Below are positions 8,826 to 18,254 of a stretch of 64,000 nt of DNA, one piece after another. The stretch lies in the NCBI GenBank assembly GCA_040219935.1, contig JAVJUA010000074.1:186001-250000 (forward strand), read 5' to 3'. The notes under the pieces are model-generated. The model had not been told where the DNA came from. It saw nothing but the letters and a program-made list of their open reading frames with translations, and did not search any database. The translations under genes were made by a program, and so were the position numbers. Every line of letters starts with the position of its first letter. Position 1 is the first letter of the stretch. This DNA is from UBA7803 sp040219935 (GTDB taxonomy: Bacteria > Pseudomonadota > Gammaproteobacteria > Pseudomonadales > Azotimanducaceae).

Positions 8826-11800
8826 ATGCTGAACATCGCCCGGCTGTCCATCGACTATCCGCTGTACCCGTGGATGATCATCCTCGCCTGCCTGGCCGGC
8901 GGCCTGTGGGGCATCGACGCCGTAGGCCGCCTCGAGGACCCGAAGTTCCCGCTGAAGCATGCCTACGTGGTGACGGTTTATCCCGGCGCCTCCGCCGAGG
9001 AGACGGAACAGGAGGTCACCGACGTCATCGAGTCCGCACTGCAGGAGCTGCCCTACCTCAAGCGCCTGATCTCCAAGTCCCTGGCGGGCCGCTCCGAGGT
9101 GCAGGTCGAGGTGAAGGAGCAGTACGGCGACGATGACGTGCCGCAGATCTGGGACGAGCTGCGGCGACGGGTCGCCGAGGCCACCCTGCGGCTGCCGCCG
9201 GGCGCCGGCGCCACGCTGGTGGAGGACGACTTCGGCGACGTCTACGGCATCCTCTATGCGGTCTCCGCCCCGGGCTACCGTGAAGACGAGCTGCACGACA
9301 TGGCCCGGTTCCTGGAAACCCGGCTCAACAAGGTGCCCGGCGTCGCCAAGGTGGCCACCGCCGGCGTTCCGGAGGAGGCCTTGTACGTGGCCCTCGGCCA
9401 GGAGCGCCTGGTGCGTCTGGGCCTGCCCGCAGACGCCGTGTTCCGCACCATCGGCACCGAGAATCAGGTCGTTCCCGCCGGCTCGGTGCGCCACGGCGAG
9501 CGCCGCCTGCGGGTCGCTCCGGAGCCCGCTTTCGACAGCGTGCGTGCGGTGGGCGACATGCGCGTCGGCCGGCCGGGCTCCACGGAGTTCGTGCGCCTCG
9601 CCGACATCGCCACGATCTCCCGGGAGGCGGTGGAGCAGCCCCGACAGATCATCCGCCACAACGGTGGGCGCGTGTTCACCGTGGGCGTCTCGGTGCTGGA
9701 AGACGAGAACGTGGTCGACGTCGGCAAAGCCGTGGACGCGCGCATGCAAGAGCTGGTGCAGCAGCTTCCCATCGGCGTCGAATTCGAGCCCGTCTACGCC
9801 CAGCACACCGTGGTGCAGCAGTCGCTGGATCAGTTCCTGGTGAACCTGGCCCTGTCGGTGCTGACCGTGGTGCTGGCGCTGTGCGTGTTCATGGGCTGGC
9901 GAGCCGGCACCGTGGTCGGCAGCGTGCTGCTGCTGACCGTGCTCGGCACCTTGTGCATCATGGCCGCCGCCGGCATCGAGCTGCAGCGCATCTCCCTGGG
10001 GGCGCTGATGATCGCCATGGGCATGCTGGTGGACAACGCCATCGTCATCACCGAGGGCATGGTCACCGGCGTGCAGCGCGGCTACTCGGCCAAGGAGGCC
10101 GCGGCCCAGTCGGTGCACCGCACCCAGCTACCTCTGCTGGGCGCCACCATCATCGGCATCGCCGCCTTCGGCCCCATCGGCCTCGCCGATGACAACCCTG
10201 GCCACTTCCTGCGCTCGCTGTTCCAGGTGGTGGCCATCTCGCTGCTGCTGAGCTGGGTGCTGGCCGTGACCGTCGGCCCCCTGCTCGGCAACTACCTGCT
10301 GAAGACGCCGCCGCCGGACGACGTGCGACCGCTCTACAGCGGCTGGGGATACGCACCCTACCGCCGGCTGATCGGCTTCAGCGTGCGCCACGCCTGGCTC
10401 GCCACCCTGGTGCTGGTCGCCATCACCCTCGGCTGCCTGTACGGCTTCGGCATGGTCAAGCAGGGGTTCTTTCCGTCCACCAACTCGCCGCTGATCTTCG
10501 TCGACATGCATCTACCCCAGGGCATGGACGTGCGCGCCACCGCCACTGAGGTGGAGCGGCTCGAGCCGATGATCGAGGCCGACCCCGAGGTGCTGGCCGT
10601 CACCAGCTTCATCGGCAGCGGCGCCACCCGGTTCGCCGCCACCGTGCGTCCCGAGCAGCCCAACCCCGCCTATGCCCAGCTCGTGATCCGGGTCGCCGAC
10701 ATCGCCACCCTGGACACCACCATGCGCCGCCTCGGCGCGCTGCTGCGCGAGCAGAGCATCGACGCCGAGTTCACCGTGCGCCGCACCGAGTTCACGCCGA
10801 GCGGCACCTCGAAGATCGAGGCCCGCTTTTCCGGGCCGGACGCCCGCGTGCTGCGGGCGCTGGCCGATCAGGCACTGGACATCTACCTCGGCCACGACCT
10901 GATCGAGCGTAAAACCGACTGGCGGCAGCGCGAGATCGCCCTGGTGCCGCGCTTCGACGAAGCACGGGCGCGCCAGGCGGGCGTCAGCCGCAGCGACGTG
11001 GCCCAGGCGCTGGCCTTCGCCAGCACCGGGGTGACCATCGGCCTGTTCCGCGACGCCGACAAGCTGCTGCCCATCATCGCCCGGGCGCCGGAAGCCGAGC
11101 GCCTGGACACGCCCGGCATCCTCGGCAGGCAGGTGTGGAGCACCACCCAGCAGACGTACGTTCCCTTGTCGCAGGTGATCTCCGGGCTCGACGTCGCCGC
11201 CCGCGACAGCATGATCCATCGCCGCGAGCGGGTCCGCACCATCGCCGCCCAGGCCAACCCGCCTGCCGGTCAGAACGCCAACCGGGTGTTCCAGTCCGTT
11301 CGCGGCCCGGTGGAGGCGATCCCGCTGCCGCCGGGATACCGGCTCGAGTGGGGGGGCGAGTACGAAGCCAACCTCGAGGCCATGACCACGCTCACCAGCA
11401 AGATCCCCATGGCGCTCGGCATCATGCTGCTGGTGACGGTGCTGATGTTCGGCAAGGTCAAGCAGGCGCTGGTGATCTGGCTCACCGTGCCGATGATCGT
11501 CTGCGGCGTGGTGGTGAGCCTGCTGGCCACCAATCTGTCCTTCACCTTCCCGTCGTTTCTCGGCTTCCTGAGCCTGTCCGGCATGCTGATCAAGAACTGC
11601 ATCGTGCTGGTGGACGAGATCGACAAACGCCTGGCCGAGGGCGCCTGGACGCTGACCACCGTGGTGGAAGCCAGCGTCAGCCGGCTGCGCCCGGTGATGC
11701 TGGCTGCGGGCACCACCATCGCCGGCATGTCGCCGCTGCTGCGCGACGCTTTCTTCCGTGAGATGGCCGTCTCCATCATGGGCGGGCTCGCCTTCGCCAC

Positions 11801-11873
11801 GCTGCTGACGCTGGTCGCCGTGCCGGTGTTCTACCGCATCGCCATGGGCCGGCGCCTGCGCGACGACGCCTGA
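8826..11873 (+). CDS. RND efflux permease
   Basis: A 1015-residue inner-membrane proton-driven pump of the AcrB/HAE-1 superfamily. It has a first transmembrane helix at residues 15-30 and a large periplasmic loop (VVTVYPGASAEETEQEV, LEDPKFPLK). A first membrane bundle follows near 340-500 (GMLVDNAIVITEGMV, with the conserved Asp of the proton relay), then a second periplasmic loop and a second bundle (FLSLSGMLIKNCIVLVDEID). Length is near the family norm. The LEDP-F start is typical of the MMPL/AcrB-like clade that pairs with short adaptor lipoproteins. The substrate is unknown. Regulation is probably by the TetR repressor encoded first in the operon. Confidence 0.95.
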   Translation: MLNIARLSIDYPLYPWMIILACLAGGLWGIDAVGRLEDPKFPLKHAYVVTVYPGASAEETEQEVTDVIESALQELPYLKRLISKSLAGRSEVQVEVKEQYGDDDVPQIWDELRRRVAEATLRLPPGAGATLVEDDFGDVYGILYAVSAPGYREDELHDMARFLETRLNKVPGVAKVATAGVPEEALYVALGQERLVRLGLPADAVFRTIGTENQVVPAGSVRHGERRLRVAPEPAFDSVRAVGDMRVGRPGSTEFVRLADIATISREAVEQPRQIIRHNGGRVFTVGVSVLEDENVVDVGKAVDARMQELVQQLPIGVEFEPVYAQHTVVQQSLDQFLVNLALSVLTVVLALCVFMGWRAGTVVGSVLLLTVLGTLCIMAAAGIELQRISLGALMIAMGMLVDNAIVITEGMVTGVQRGYSAKEAAAQSVHRTQLPLLGATIIGIAAFGPIGLADDNPGHFLRSLFQVVAISLLLSWVLAVTVGPLLGNYLLKTPPPDDVRPLYSGWGYAPYRRLIGFSVRHAWLATLVLVAITLGCLYGFGMVKQGFFPSTNSPLIFVDMHLPQGMDVRATATEVERLEPMIEADPEVLAVTSFIGSGATRFAATVRPEQPNPAYAQLVIRVADIATLDTTMRRLGALLREQSIDAEFTVRRTEFTPSGTSKIEARFSGPDARVLRALADQALDIYLGHDLIERKTDWRQREIALVPRFDEARARQAGVSRSDVAQALAFASTGVTIGLFRDADKLLPIIARAPEAERLDTPGILGRQVWSTTQQTYVPLSQVISGLDVAARDSMIHRRERVRTIAAQANPPAGQNANRVFQSVRGPVEAIPLPPGYRLEWGGEYEANLEAMTTLTSKIPMALGIMLLVTVLMFGKVKQALVIWLTVPMIVCGVVVSLLATNLSFTFPSFLGFLSLSGMLIKNCIVLVDEIDKRLAEGAWTLTTVVEASVSRLRPVMLAAGTTIAGMSPLLRDAFFREMAVSIMGGLAFATLLTLVAVPVFYRIAMGRRLRDDA

Positions 11874-11943
11874 CCGCCCAGCCAGGCGGCGGATCCGGCG
11901 GCGATGTGCGAGACTGCCCCCTCACCCAGTCAGGAGCATGACC

Positions 11944-12234
11944 ATGGTGAAGCGACTCACCGACGACGAACGCAAGGCGGCACTGGCCGAGCTCAGCGAA
12001 TGGTCACACGACCCGAAGCGTGACGCCCTCACCCGCACGTTCAAGCTTTCCGACTTCGTGGCGGCATTCGGGTTCATGACCAGGGTGGCGATGCTGGCGG
12101 AGAAGGCAGACCACCATCCCGAGTGGTTCAACGTCTACAACCGCGTGGAGATCCTGCTCACCACCCACGATGCCCAGGGCCTGTCGCAGCGCGACCTAGA
12201 ACTCGCGCGGCGCATCGACGCGATAGCCACCTAG
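11944..12234 (+). CDS. phhB: pterin-4a-carbinolamine dehydratase
   Basis: A 96-residue protein that dehydrates 4a-hydroxytetrahydropterin during cofactor recycling for phenylalanine hydroxylase-type enzymes. The family signature is complete: EKADHHPEW with the active-site His pair, then NRVEILLTTHDAQGLSQRDLELA. An in-frame ATG also occurs at 11938, but AGGAG at 11932-11936 would then be only one base from the start, so 11944 is preferred. No phenylalanine hydroxylase is encoded here, so it may serve another pterin enzyme or act as a DCoH-like protein. Confidence 0.9.
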   Translation: MVKRLTDDERKAALAELSEWSHDPKRDALTRTFKLSDFVAAFGFMTRVAMLAEKADHHPEWFNVYNRVEILLTTHDAQGLSQRDLELARRIDAIAT

Positions 12235-12267
12235 TCAACGTTTCGCCAGCAGCCGGCGCCGACGGGT

Positions 12268-12804
12268 TCAGGTGCCGTCGGAGGGACCGGGCGGGCGCAC
12301 CACGATGGCGGCGAAGGTGGACTCCACCAGCCGCAGGAACACGAAGGCCGCCTGACTCAGCGTCGCCACCAGGCTGGAGATGTACAGGCTGTTCTGACGC
12401 TCGAGCTCCAATCCGAACAGAATGCCCAGCAGCGCCACCTGGGCGAAGACCTCCAGCACGGCGGCCACCGTCACCGCCAGCCGGTCCGGCGGAAAGCTGC
12501 CGCGCACGTTCTGATAGGAGGCGATGAACGAGCCGATGGCCAGATACCGCAACGGCAGGCTGATGCCTGCCGCAACGATCCACGACACGGTGACGGTGAG
12601 CCCGTAGCCGGCCAGGGCCACCGGCACCAGCGCCGTGACCACAACCACCACGCTGGTGGCGATCACCAGGCGCAGGCGCAGTAGATCGTGGGCGGCGGTG
12701 CCGGCGACGCGGCGGCGGGCGAACAGGGTCACCAGCGCGGCGAATCCGGCAAAGGTGGCCGCGATCTCGGCAATGGCGAGCAGGGCGTCGGACTGTTCCA
12801 GCAT
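12268..12804 (-). CDS. four-helix integral membrane protein, unknown
   Basis: A 178-residue protein with about four hydrophobic segments: around 8-28 (AIAEIAATFAGFAALVTLF), 46-70 (IATSVVVVVTALVPVAL), 74-95 and 110-135. A weakly hydrophobic C-terminal part contains LVESTFAAIVV. No catalytic motif is present and I do not recognise it. It lies convergent to phhB and on the same strand as, but about 108 bp downstream of, the MFS transporter gene, so it may be read from that operon. It is small and probably located in the inner membrane. Confidence 0.6.
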   Translation of the reverse strand: MLEQSDALLAIAEIAATFAGFAALVTLFARRRVAGTAAHDLLRLRLVIATSVVVVVTALVPVALAGYGLTVTVSWIVAAGISLPLRYLAIGSFIASYQNVRGSFPPDRLAVTVAAVLEVFAQVALLGILFGLELERQNSLYISSLVATLSQAAFVFLRLVESTFAAIVVRPPGPSDGT

Positions 12805-12912
12805 GGCCGCGCTACGACCGCGCCTGCGCGCGGACCCGGTGGTGGAGGTGGCTCATTGTAGCGGAACTTGGTGGCGGCACTTCGTCTGGAGCCCGTCACG
12901 CTAACGCCGGGA

Positions 12913-14136
12913 TCAGGCGGAAGCGCGGCCGACGCCGACCTCGGCGCGCCAGTCGACGCCTCGGCCGAGCACCTGAGCAGTAACAATGCAGACCGCCATG
13001 GCGGCGCCCGCCACCAGCCACAAACCGCTGGGCCCCACGCTCTGGTAGAGCGCGCCGCTGCCGATGCTGGCGGCCCCGGCCACCAGCAGCCCGGTGGCCC
13101 CGAACAGCCCCTGCCCGGCGGCCAGCGCGTTCTCGCCGCTGGCGTAGCCGACGGCGAGCTGTATGGCCGGCATGGTGACGGCATCCACCAGAGCGTGCAC
13201 GGCCGCCGGCAGGCAGATCCACCAGATGGAATCGATGAAGCCGTAGCAGAACATGGCCAGCATGGCGCCGGTCATGGTCACGGTGACCAGGTTCAGCACA
13301 TTTCGGCGAGACGCCAGGCCACCCGCCCAGGGTGCCACCAGCAGCATGGGCAGCGTGAACAGGCTCATGGTCGCGCCGATGAACAACTGGCCGGCGCCCA
13401 GGTCGGCCATGAACAGCGCCCAGATCGCATCGAACACGCCAATGGCCAGGTAGAAGGCGATGCCCATGGCCAGGCAGGACTGCATGGCGCGCCGCCGCAG
13501 CAGGGTGAGCATGGCGCGGGGCAATGGCTGGCTCGTTCCGGGGACCTGCACGCGGAACACGAACGGCGCCAGCACCACGGTCGCGACCGCGACGCAGGCG
13601 AACGGCGCCCGCAGCCCGCCCTGGGCGAACAGCAGCGACGCGACCACCGGGCCGATCAGAAACCCCACCACCTCCCAGGCCGCCAGGCGGCCGAGGGTCT
13701 CCCCGGCCCGGGCCGGCTCGCCCACGAACGCCAGCCGGCGGATGGCCGGCCGCACGCAGCCGGCGCCGAAGCCCAGCATGATGCGCGCCGCCAGCCACTC
13801 CCAGAGCGCCTCGGCGAAGCACATCCACACCAGCCCCAGCAGCGTCAGCACCAGCCCGAGCCGCATCAGCCGGTTGCCGTGCCCGGCGTCAGCGAATCGC
13901 GACAGCCCGAGCTGGGCGAAGAAGCCGGCGAGGAACGCAGAGCCGGCGATGGCGCCGATGGCTGTCTCCGAGAATCCGAACTCCGCGCGGAGCTGGGCCA
14001 GCAGGGTGAAGATGGCGGCATAGGCCACCATCAGCACAGTGCTCAAGGCGTAGAGCGGCGCCATGGCAGGCAGGGGCCGCGCCGGTTCGCCGCGGCGCCC
14101 GGTCTCATCCAGTTGGTGTCGATTCGACGGCTGCAC
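12913..14136 (-). CDS. MFS transporter
   Basis: A 407-residue protein with about 12 hydrophobic helices in two halves and the cytoplasmic loop 2 motif region (LSRFADAGHGNRLMRLG) typical of major facilitator drug/metabolite transporters. The start is uncertain: GTG at 14136 lies 9 bp after the epimerase stop, while ATG at 14064 (MAPLYALSTVLM) begins right at the first helix. It is the third gene of a tight DUF1611-epimerase-MFS operon, so it probably moves the substrate or product of those enzymes, such as a D-amino acid or small peptide. That role is inference from position. Confidence 0.85.
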   Translation of the reverse strand: MQPSNRHQLDETGRRGEPARPLPAMAPLYALSTVLMVAYAAIFTLLAQLRAEFGFSETAIGAIAGSAFLAGFFAQLGLSRFADAGHGNRLMRLGLVLTLLGLVWMCFAEALWEWLAARIMLGFGAGCVRPAIRRLAFVGEPARAGETLGRLAAWEVVGFLIGPVVASLLFAQGGLRAPFACVAVATVVLAPFVFRVQVPGTSQPLPRAMLTLLRRRAMQSCLAMGIAFYLAIGVFDAIWALFMADLGAGQLFIGATMSLFTLPMLLVAPWAGGLASRRNVLNLVTVTMTGAMLAMFCYGFIDSIWWICLPAAVHALVDAVTMPAIQLAVGYASGENALAAGQGLFGATGLLVAGAASIGSGALYQSVGPSGLWLVAGAAMAVCIVTAQVLGRGVDWRAEVGVGRASA

Positions 14137-14145
14137 CCGCCGAGG

Positions 14146-15153
14146 TTACACGAAAGTCCCTGGCCCGCCCCCACCCCACAGCGTCTCGGCGGGCGCCAGC
14201 AGCTTTCCGCTCTCCAGCCGGGCGCCGCCCGGACGGTCCCGGCGCAGCAGGATGGGGCCGTCCAGATCAACGAAGTCGGCATGGCGCGCCACGTGGAACG
14301 CCGGCGCGACCCCCAGGGAGGTGCAGACCATGCAGCCGGACATGACCCCGAAGCCGGCAGCCCGGGCAGCTCGCAGCAGCGCCAGCGCCTCGGTGAGCCC
14401 GCCGGTCTTGTCGAGCTTGATGTTCACCGCGCCGTAACGTCCGGCCAGCCTCGACAGGTCGGCCGTCACGTGGCACGACTCGTCGGCGCAGATGGGTTGC
14501 GCCGACGCGAATCCGTCCAGATCGCCGTCGTCGTCCGCCGGCAGCGGCTGCTCCACCAGATCGACGCGCGTCTCGATCATGACCGACTGCATGCGCTCCA
14601 GCAGATCGATGCTCCATCCCTCATTCGCATCGACGATGAGGCGCGCATGCGGCGCGGCCGCGCGCACCGCGCGGAGCTGCGCCTCCGGCGCATCCGCATC
14701 CACCTTGATCTTGAGGACCGGAGCCGAATCCAGGGCCAGTGCCGCCTGGTGCATGGCATCCGGGGTATCGATGCCGATGGTCAGCGCGCCGTTGAGCGGC
14801 GGCACCGGGCCGAGCCCCAGGGACCGGGTCACCGAGGTGCCGCTGAGGCCCGCCTCCAGGTCCCACAGCGCGCAGTCGATGGCGTTGCGGGCGGCCCCAG
14901 GCGGCATGACCTGCTGCAGCTCCGAGCGCGACATGCCGTGCTCGATGTCGGCCGTCACCCCGGCGATGGCAGCCAGCACCGAGGCCACGGTCTCGCCGTA
15001 GCGGGCATAGGGCACGGCTTCGCCCCAGCCACGTGCTGCACCCTCACGGATCTCCACGACCACAACATCGGCAACCACCTTGACCCCGCGGGAGATCCGG
15101 AACGGCTTGGCCAGCGGCCAGCTCTCGTGGCTGGCCGTCAGGTTCCGACGCAT
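14146..15153 (-). CDS. dgcA: enolase-superfamily epimerase, DgcA / dipeptide-epimerase type
   Basis: A 335-residue protein with a full muconate-lactonizing-type active site: the KxK pair K148/K150 (APVLKIKVDAD), metal ligands D175 (LIVDANEGW), E201 (LVEQPLP) and D224 (CADESCH), and the second base K246 in NIKLDKTGGL. This places it with L-Ala-D/L-Glu epimerases. Because it follows a DUF1611 gene, the better reading is DgcA, the N-acetyl-D-glutamate epimerase of the DgcN-DgcA D-glutamate pathway described in marine Proteobacteria. Peptidoglycan-dipeptide epimerization remains possible. The start ATG overlaps the upstream gene by 16 bp, implying translational coupling. Confidence 0.8.
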   Translation of the reverse strand: MRRNLTASHESWPLAKPFRISRGVKVVADVVVVEIREGAARGWGEAVPYARYGETVASVLAAIAGVTADIEHGMSRSELQQVMPPGAARNAIDCALWDLEAGLSGTSVTRSLGLGPVPPLNGALTIGIDTPDAMHQAALALDSAPVLKIKVDADAPEAQLRAVRAAAPHARLIVDANEGWSIDLLERMQSVMIETRVDLVEQPLPADDDGDLDGFASAQPICADESCHVTADLSRLAGRYGAVNIKLDKTGGLTEALALLRAARAAGFGVMSGCMVCTSLGVAPAFHVARHADFVDLDGPILLRRDRPGGARLESGKLLAPAETLWGGGGPGTFV

Positions 15154-16196
15154 GACAGCAGCCGGTCGACGATCCGATCGACGCCCATGGTGACCGGGTC
15201 CTGGCACGGCAGATCCAGCGCGGCCTCGATCTCCTTGCAGACGTCGACGGCCGCATCCGCAGAAAGCTTGGACGTGTTGACCGCGACGCCCACCATCACC
15301 ACGTCGGGATTGGTGAGGCGGGCCGCGGCGAGGTTGGCCTCGATACAGACCTTGAGATCGGGCAGCGGATAGGCCGGAAGCCCCCGCATATGAGGCCGGC
15401 CCGGCTCGTGGCAGAGCACCAGCGCGTCAGCCTGGGCACCGTGCAGCAGGCCGAGCGACACGCCGGCGAACGACGGATGGAACAGCGAGCCCTGCCCTTC
15501 GATCAGATCCCAACCGCCATCGTCGCGCGATGGTGACACCCACTCGGCGCCGCCGGAGATGAAGTCGGCGACCAGCGCGTCGATGGGTACGCCGCCGCCG
15601 GCGATCAGAATGCCGGTCTGGCCCGTGGCGCGGAAGTCGGCGGCCACGCCGCGCTCGCGCATGGCGCGCTCGATGGCCAGGGTGGCGTACATCTTACCCA
15701 CCGAGCAATCCGTGCCGACCGTCAGCAGCCGCCGCCCGGCGCGCGGCGCGCCCTTGCCCACGGAAATCGGGTGGGGAAACCACCTCGCATCGAACAGCGT
15801 TCGGCCGCCGCGCTCCGCCGCGGCCGCCGCGTCGGGAATGGACACCAGCCGCGTGTGCAGCCCGGAGGCCACGTTCAGACCCGCGTCGAGCGCGGCGATG
15901 ACGTGCTCCCGCATGTCCGGGGACAGGGTGCCGCCGGCATTGGCGACACCGAGCACCATGGTGTCGGCTCCCGCCGCTTTGGCATCGGCGAAGGACATGT
16001 CGGGCAGGTCGAGGGCGGTTCTGCAGTCGGGGCCACGATACTGGCCGATGCACCACTCCGGCCGCCAGTAGGCAAGACCACGGGCGGTTTTGATGGCGAG
16101 GTCGTCCACCGCGTTGCCGAGATACAACAGAAACGGTGGCCCCCATGGGCGCAGCGCCGGTGACCTGCTCGTTGGACCAGTCTGGGAAGTGCTCAT
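15138..16196 (-). CDS. dgcN: DUF1611 family protein, DgcN-type D-glutamate N-acetyltransferase
   Basis: A 352-residue protein with an N-terminal Rossmann-like part (YLGNAVDDLAIKTARGLAYW) and a C-terminal P-loop-like part with TVGTDCSVGKMYATLAIE, the DUF1611 signature. DUF1611 proteins encoded beside a dipeptide-epimerase-like enzyme have been shown to acetylate D-glutamate (DgcN). The neighbours here fit that pairing, but a P-loop family could act on other substrates. The open frame runs further upstream, but the family start MSTSQTG is at 16196. It is the first gene of the operon, 142 bp from the divergent transaminase gene, with a shared promoter region between them. Confidence 0.75.
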   Translation of the reverse strand: MSTSQTGPTSRSPALRPWGPPFLLYLGNAVDDLAIKTARGLAYWRPEWCIGQYRGPDCRTALDLPDMSFADAKAAGADTMVLGVANAGGTLSPDMREHVIAALDAGLNVASGLHTRLVSIPDAAAAAERGGRTLFDARWFPHPISVGKGAPRAGRRLLTVGTDCSVGKMYATLAIERAMRERGVAADFRATGQTGILIAGGGVPIDALVADFISGGAEWVSPSRDDGGWDLIEGQGSLFHPSFAGVSLGLLHGAQADALVLCHEPGRPHMRGLPAYPLPDLKVCIEANLAAARLTNPDVVMVGVAVNTSKLSADAAVDVCKEIEAALDLPCQDPVTMGVDRIVDRLLSCVGT

Positions 16197-16338
16197 GGTG
16201 CAATGATACGGAGGGCCGAACCGCGAAAGCCATGCCCGGATGAGGACGGCAAACACATCCTCGACGCGATGCCGGCACGCACCACGCCTGCTAGGATTCG
16301 GCCCTCGACCCATCGACACCGGGAACTCGACAACGCGC

Positions 16339-17205
16339 ATGGACGTATATCTCAACGGGGCGTTCACCGAAGCCGGTGAGGCGCGCATCTCCCCCATGGA
16401 CCGAGGCTTTCTGTTCGCCGACGGTGCCTACGAGGTGATTCCCGCCTTCAACGGCCGGTCGTTCGGGTTCGACGCCCACATCGCCCGCCTGCAGCGCTCG
16501 CTGGACGCGCTGCAGATCGACAACCCGCACACCACCGCCCAGTGGCAGGCGCTGTGCAACGAGCTGATGGTCCGCAACGGTGGCGGCGACATCGCCGTCT
16601 ACCTGCAGATCACCCGCGGCGCTCCAGCGTTCCGGGACCAGGGCTTTCCCGCGCCTCCGGTTGCCGCAACCGTGTTCATGACCACGTACCCGATCCCGCG
16701 CACGGCGATCCACGCCCCGGACACGGCCGCCGGCGGCGCCGCCATCCTGGTCGACGACGTGCGGTGGTCCCGCTGCGACATCAAGTCGGTCGCCCTGCTG
16801 GCCAACGTGCTGTGCCGGCAGCAGGCGGCGAACGCGGGCGCCGTCGAGGCCATTCAGGTGCGGGACGGCATGATCACCGAGGGCTCGGCGACCAACGTCT
16901 TCATGGTCAAGGACGGCGCGGTCGCCACCCCGCCCCGCAGCCACCGGATCCTTGCCGGCGTGACCCGCCAGATCGTGATCGACCTGTGCGCCGACCTGAA
17001 GATGCCGGCGAGCGAGCGTGAGATTCCGCGCGAGGAGCTGCTGGCCGCCGACGAGGTCTGGATCACCAGCTCCAGCAAGGACGCGCTGCCGATCGTGACC
17101 CTGGAGGGCCGTCCCGTGGGCGACGGCAAGCCGGGGCCGGTATGGAAGACGCTCGCCGGCGCCTACGCCGCGCTCAAGCGATCCATGTGCGGCGGCGTGT
17201 CGTAA
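16339..17205 (+). CDS. D-amino-acid transaminase (class IV PLP enzyme)
   Basis: A 288-residue protein with fold-type IV aminotransferase features. The N-terminus is MDVYLNGAF then ISPMDRGFLFADGAYEV. The PLP-binding Lys149 lies in RCDIKSVALLANVL, a D-amino-acid-transaminase form. ITEGSATNVFMV contains the phosphate-binding region, and TSSSKDALPI follows. D-alanine/D-glutamate transamination fits both the motifs and the divergent DgcN/DgcA genes. Branched-chain aminotransferase is less likely given the DRGFLFADG and CDIKS motifs. The longer open frame upstream of the ATG at 16339 lacks family sequence. Confidence 0.88.
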   Translation: MDVYLNGAFTEAGEARISPMDRGFLFADGAYEVIPAFNGRSFGFDAHIARLQRSLDALQIDNPHTTAQWQALCNELMVRNGGGDIAVYLQITRGAPAFRDQGFPAPPVAATVFMTTYPIPRTAIHAPDTAAGGAAILVDDVRWSRCDIKSVALLANVLCRQQAANAGAVEAIQVRDGMITEGSATNVFMVKDGAVATPPRSHRILAGVTRQIVIDLCADLKMPASEREIPREELLAADEVWITSSSKDALPIVTLEGRPVGDGKPGPVWKTLAGAYAALKRSMCGGVS

Positions 17206-17355
17206 CCGGTCGAAGCTGACGCCTCCCCGGGGGGATCTTGACCCGAAATCGGGAACGACCCCAGACTTCCGTCAGCGCGCGAATGGCGGCGCCGTCCTGG
17301 GCGCCATCCAGAACAAGAATCAACAACGTCGATTGCCATGCCACGGGAGTCCCGC

Positions 17356-18156
17356 ATGAGAGTGCTGCTCAACAACGTCCTGATCGCGATGCTTGCCTTC
17401 GTGGCGGCCGCCAACGCAAACGCCGTCGCGGAGGACCCGCTGGACATCGCCGGCGTCCGCATCGGCATGACCGAAGCGGAGGCCACGGCAGCGCTGCAGG
17501 CGTTCGATCCCAATCTCGAAATCCTCCCGGTCATGGCCGTCTTCAACTACAGCGACGGGGTCAGTCACACGCTGGAAAGCCCGGAGTTCCTCGACCGGCT
17601 GGAAGGCCACATCGGCAATTCGGGCCCCATCTTCGTCGTTCACTTCTCCGGGCCTGACGGCGACGTTCGGGTCATCGGCGTGAAACGGTCGGCCATTGTT
17701 CAGACCAACCAGCCCACGGCCGCACAGTTCACGGCGTCACTGGTCGGCAAGTATGGCCAACCCGCCGGGATGAGCCGCGGCAACAAGGGCCAACCGGTGT
17801 GGGAGGCCGCCGGGAAGACCTCCTGTGTCCGGGTCAGAGATTACAAGGGCGACGTCATCATCGATGTGGCCGCAGGTTTCGGCGAGAGCCTGATGACCAA
17901 TGCCAGCGCCGAGCAGTTCCTGACCAGCCGCGGCGCCAGCACCATGGGCAGAGGTCTGATGCCCGCCGACGTGGCCCAGTGCGGGGCGTACCTCAGCTAC
18001 TGGTATCCCGGCGACCCCATCAGCACCTTCTCAGCAGACCTGTACGATCTGGGGGCCATGGTCGCCACCGAGCGCAGCAGAACGGCCTGGGTGAGCCAAC
18101 TGCAGGATGAGGCGGTACGCAAGCGCGCGGCACAGGGACAGGCTCCGAAACTCTGA
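17356..18156 (+). CDS. secreted protein of unknown function
   Basis: A 266-residue protein. Start 17356 is chosen because GGAG at 17346-17349 is six bases upstream; an in-frame ATG also occurs at 17338. A signal peptide of about 22 residues (MRVLLNNVLIAMLAFVAAAN) precedes AVAEDPLDIAGVRIGMTEAEA. The motif IAGVRIGMTEAEATAAL resembles the short modules that begin many exported bacterial proteins with a 'G-x-x-x-G-M-x-x-x-E' pattern. Two Cys residues in the mature part (KTSCVRVR and VAQCGAYL) might form a disulfide. No family could be named. Confidence 0.6.
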   Translation: MRVLLNNVLIAMLAFVAAANANAVAEDPLDIAGVRIGMTEAEATAALQAFDPNLEILPVMAVFNYSDGVSHTLESPEFLDRLEGHIGNSGPIFVVHFSGPDGDVRVIGVKRSAIVQTNQPTAAQFTASLVGKYGQPAGMSRGNKGQPVWEAAGKTSCVRVRDYKGDVIIDVAAGFGESLMTNASAEQFLTSRGASTMGRGLMPADVAQCGAYLSYWYPGDPISTFSADLYDLGAMVATERSRTAWVSQLQDEAVRKRAAQGQAPKL

Positions 18157-18254
18157 CGTCATCGACCCGCGTACCGCAGAGCCTGCTCATGCGCAAACGG
18201 CTATCCTGACGGTCGAGCGCCGTCCGCTCGATCACGCAGGGAATCACAGCAACC

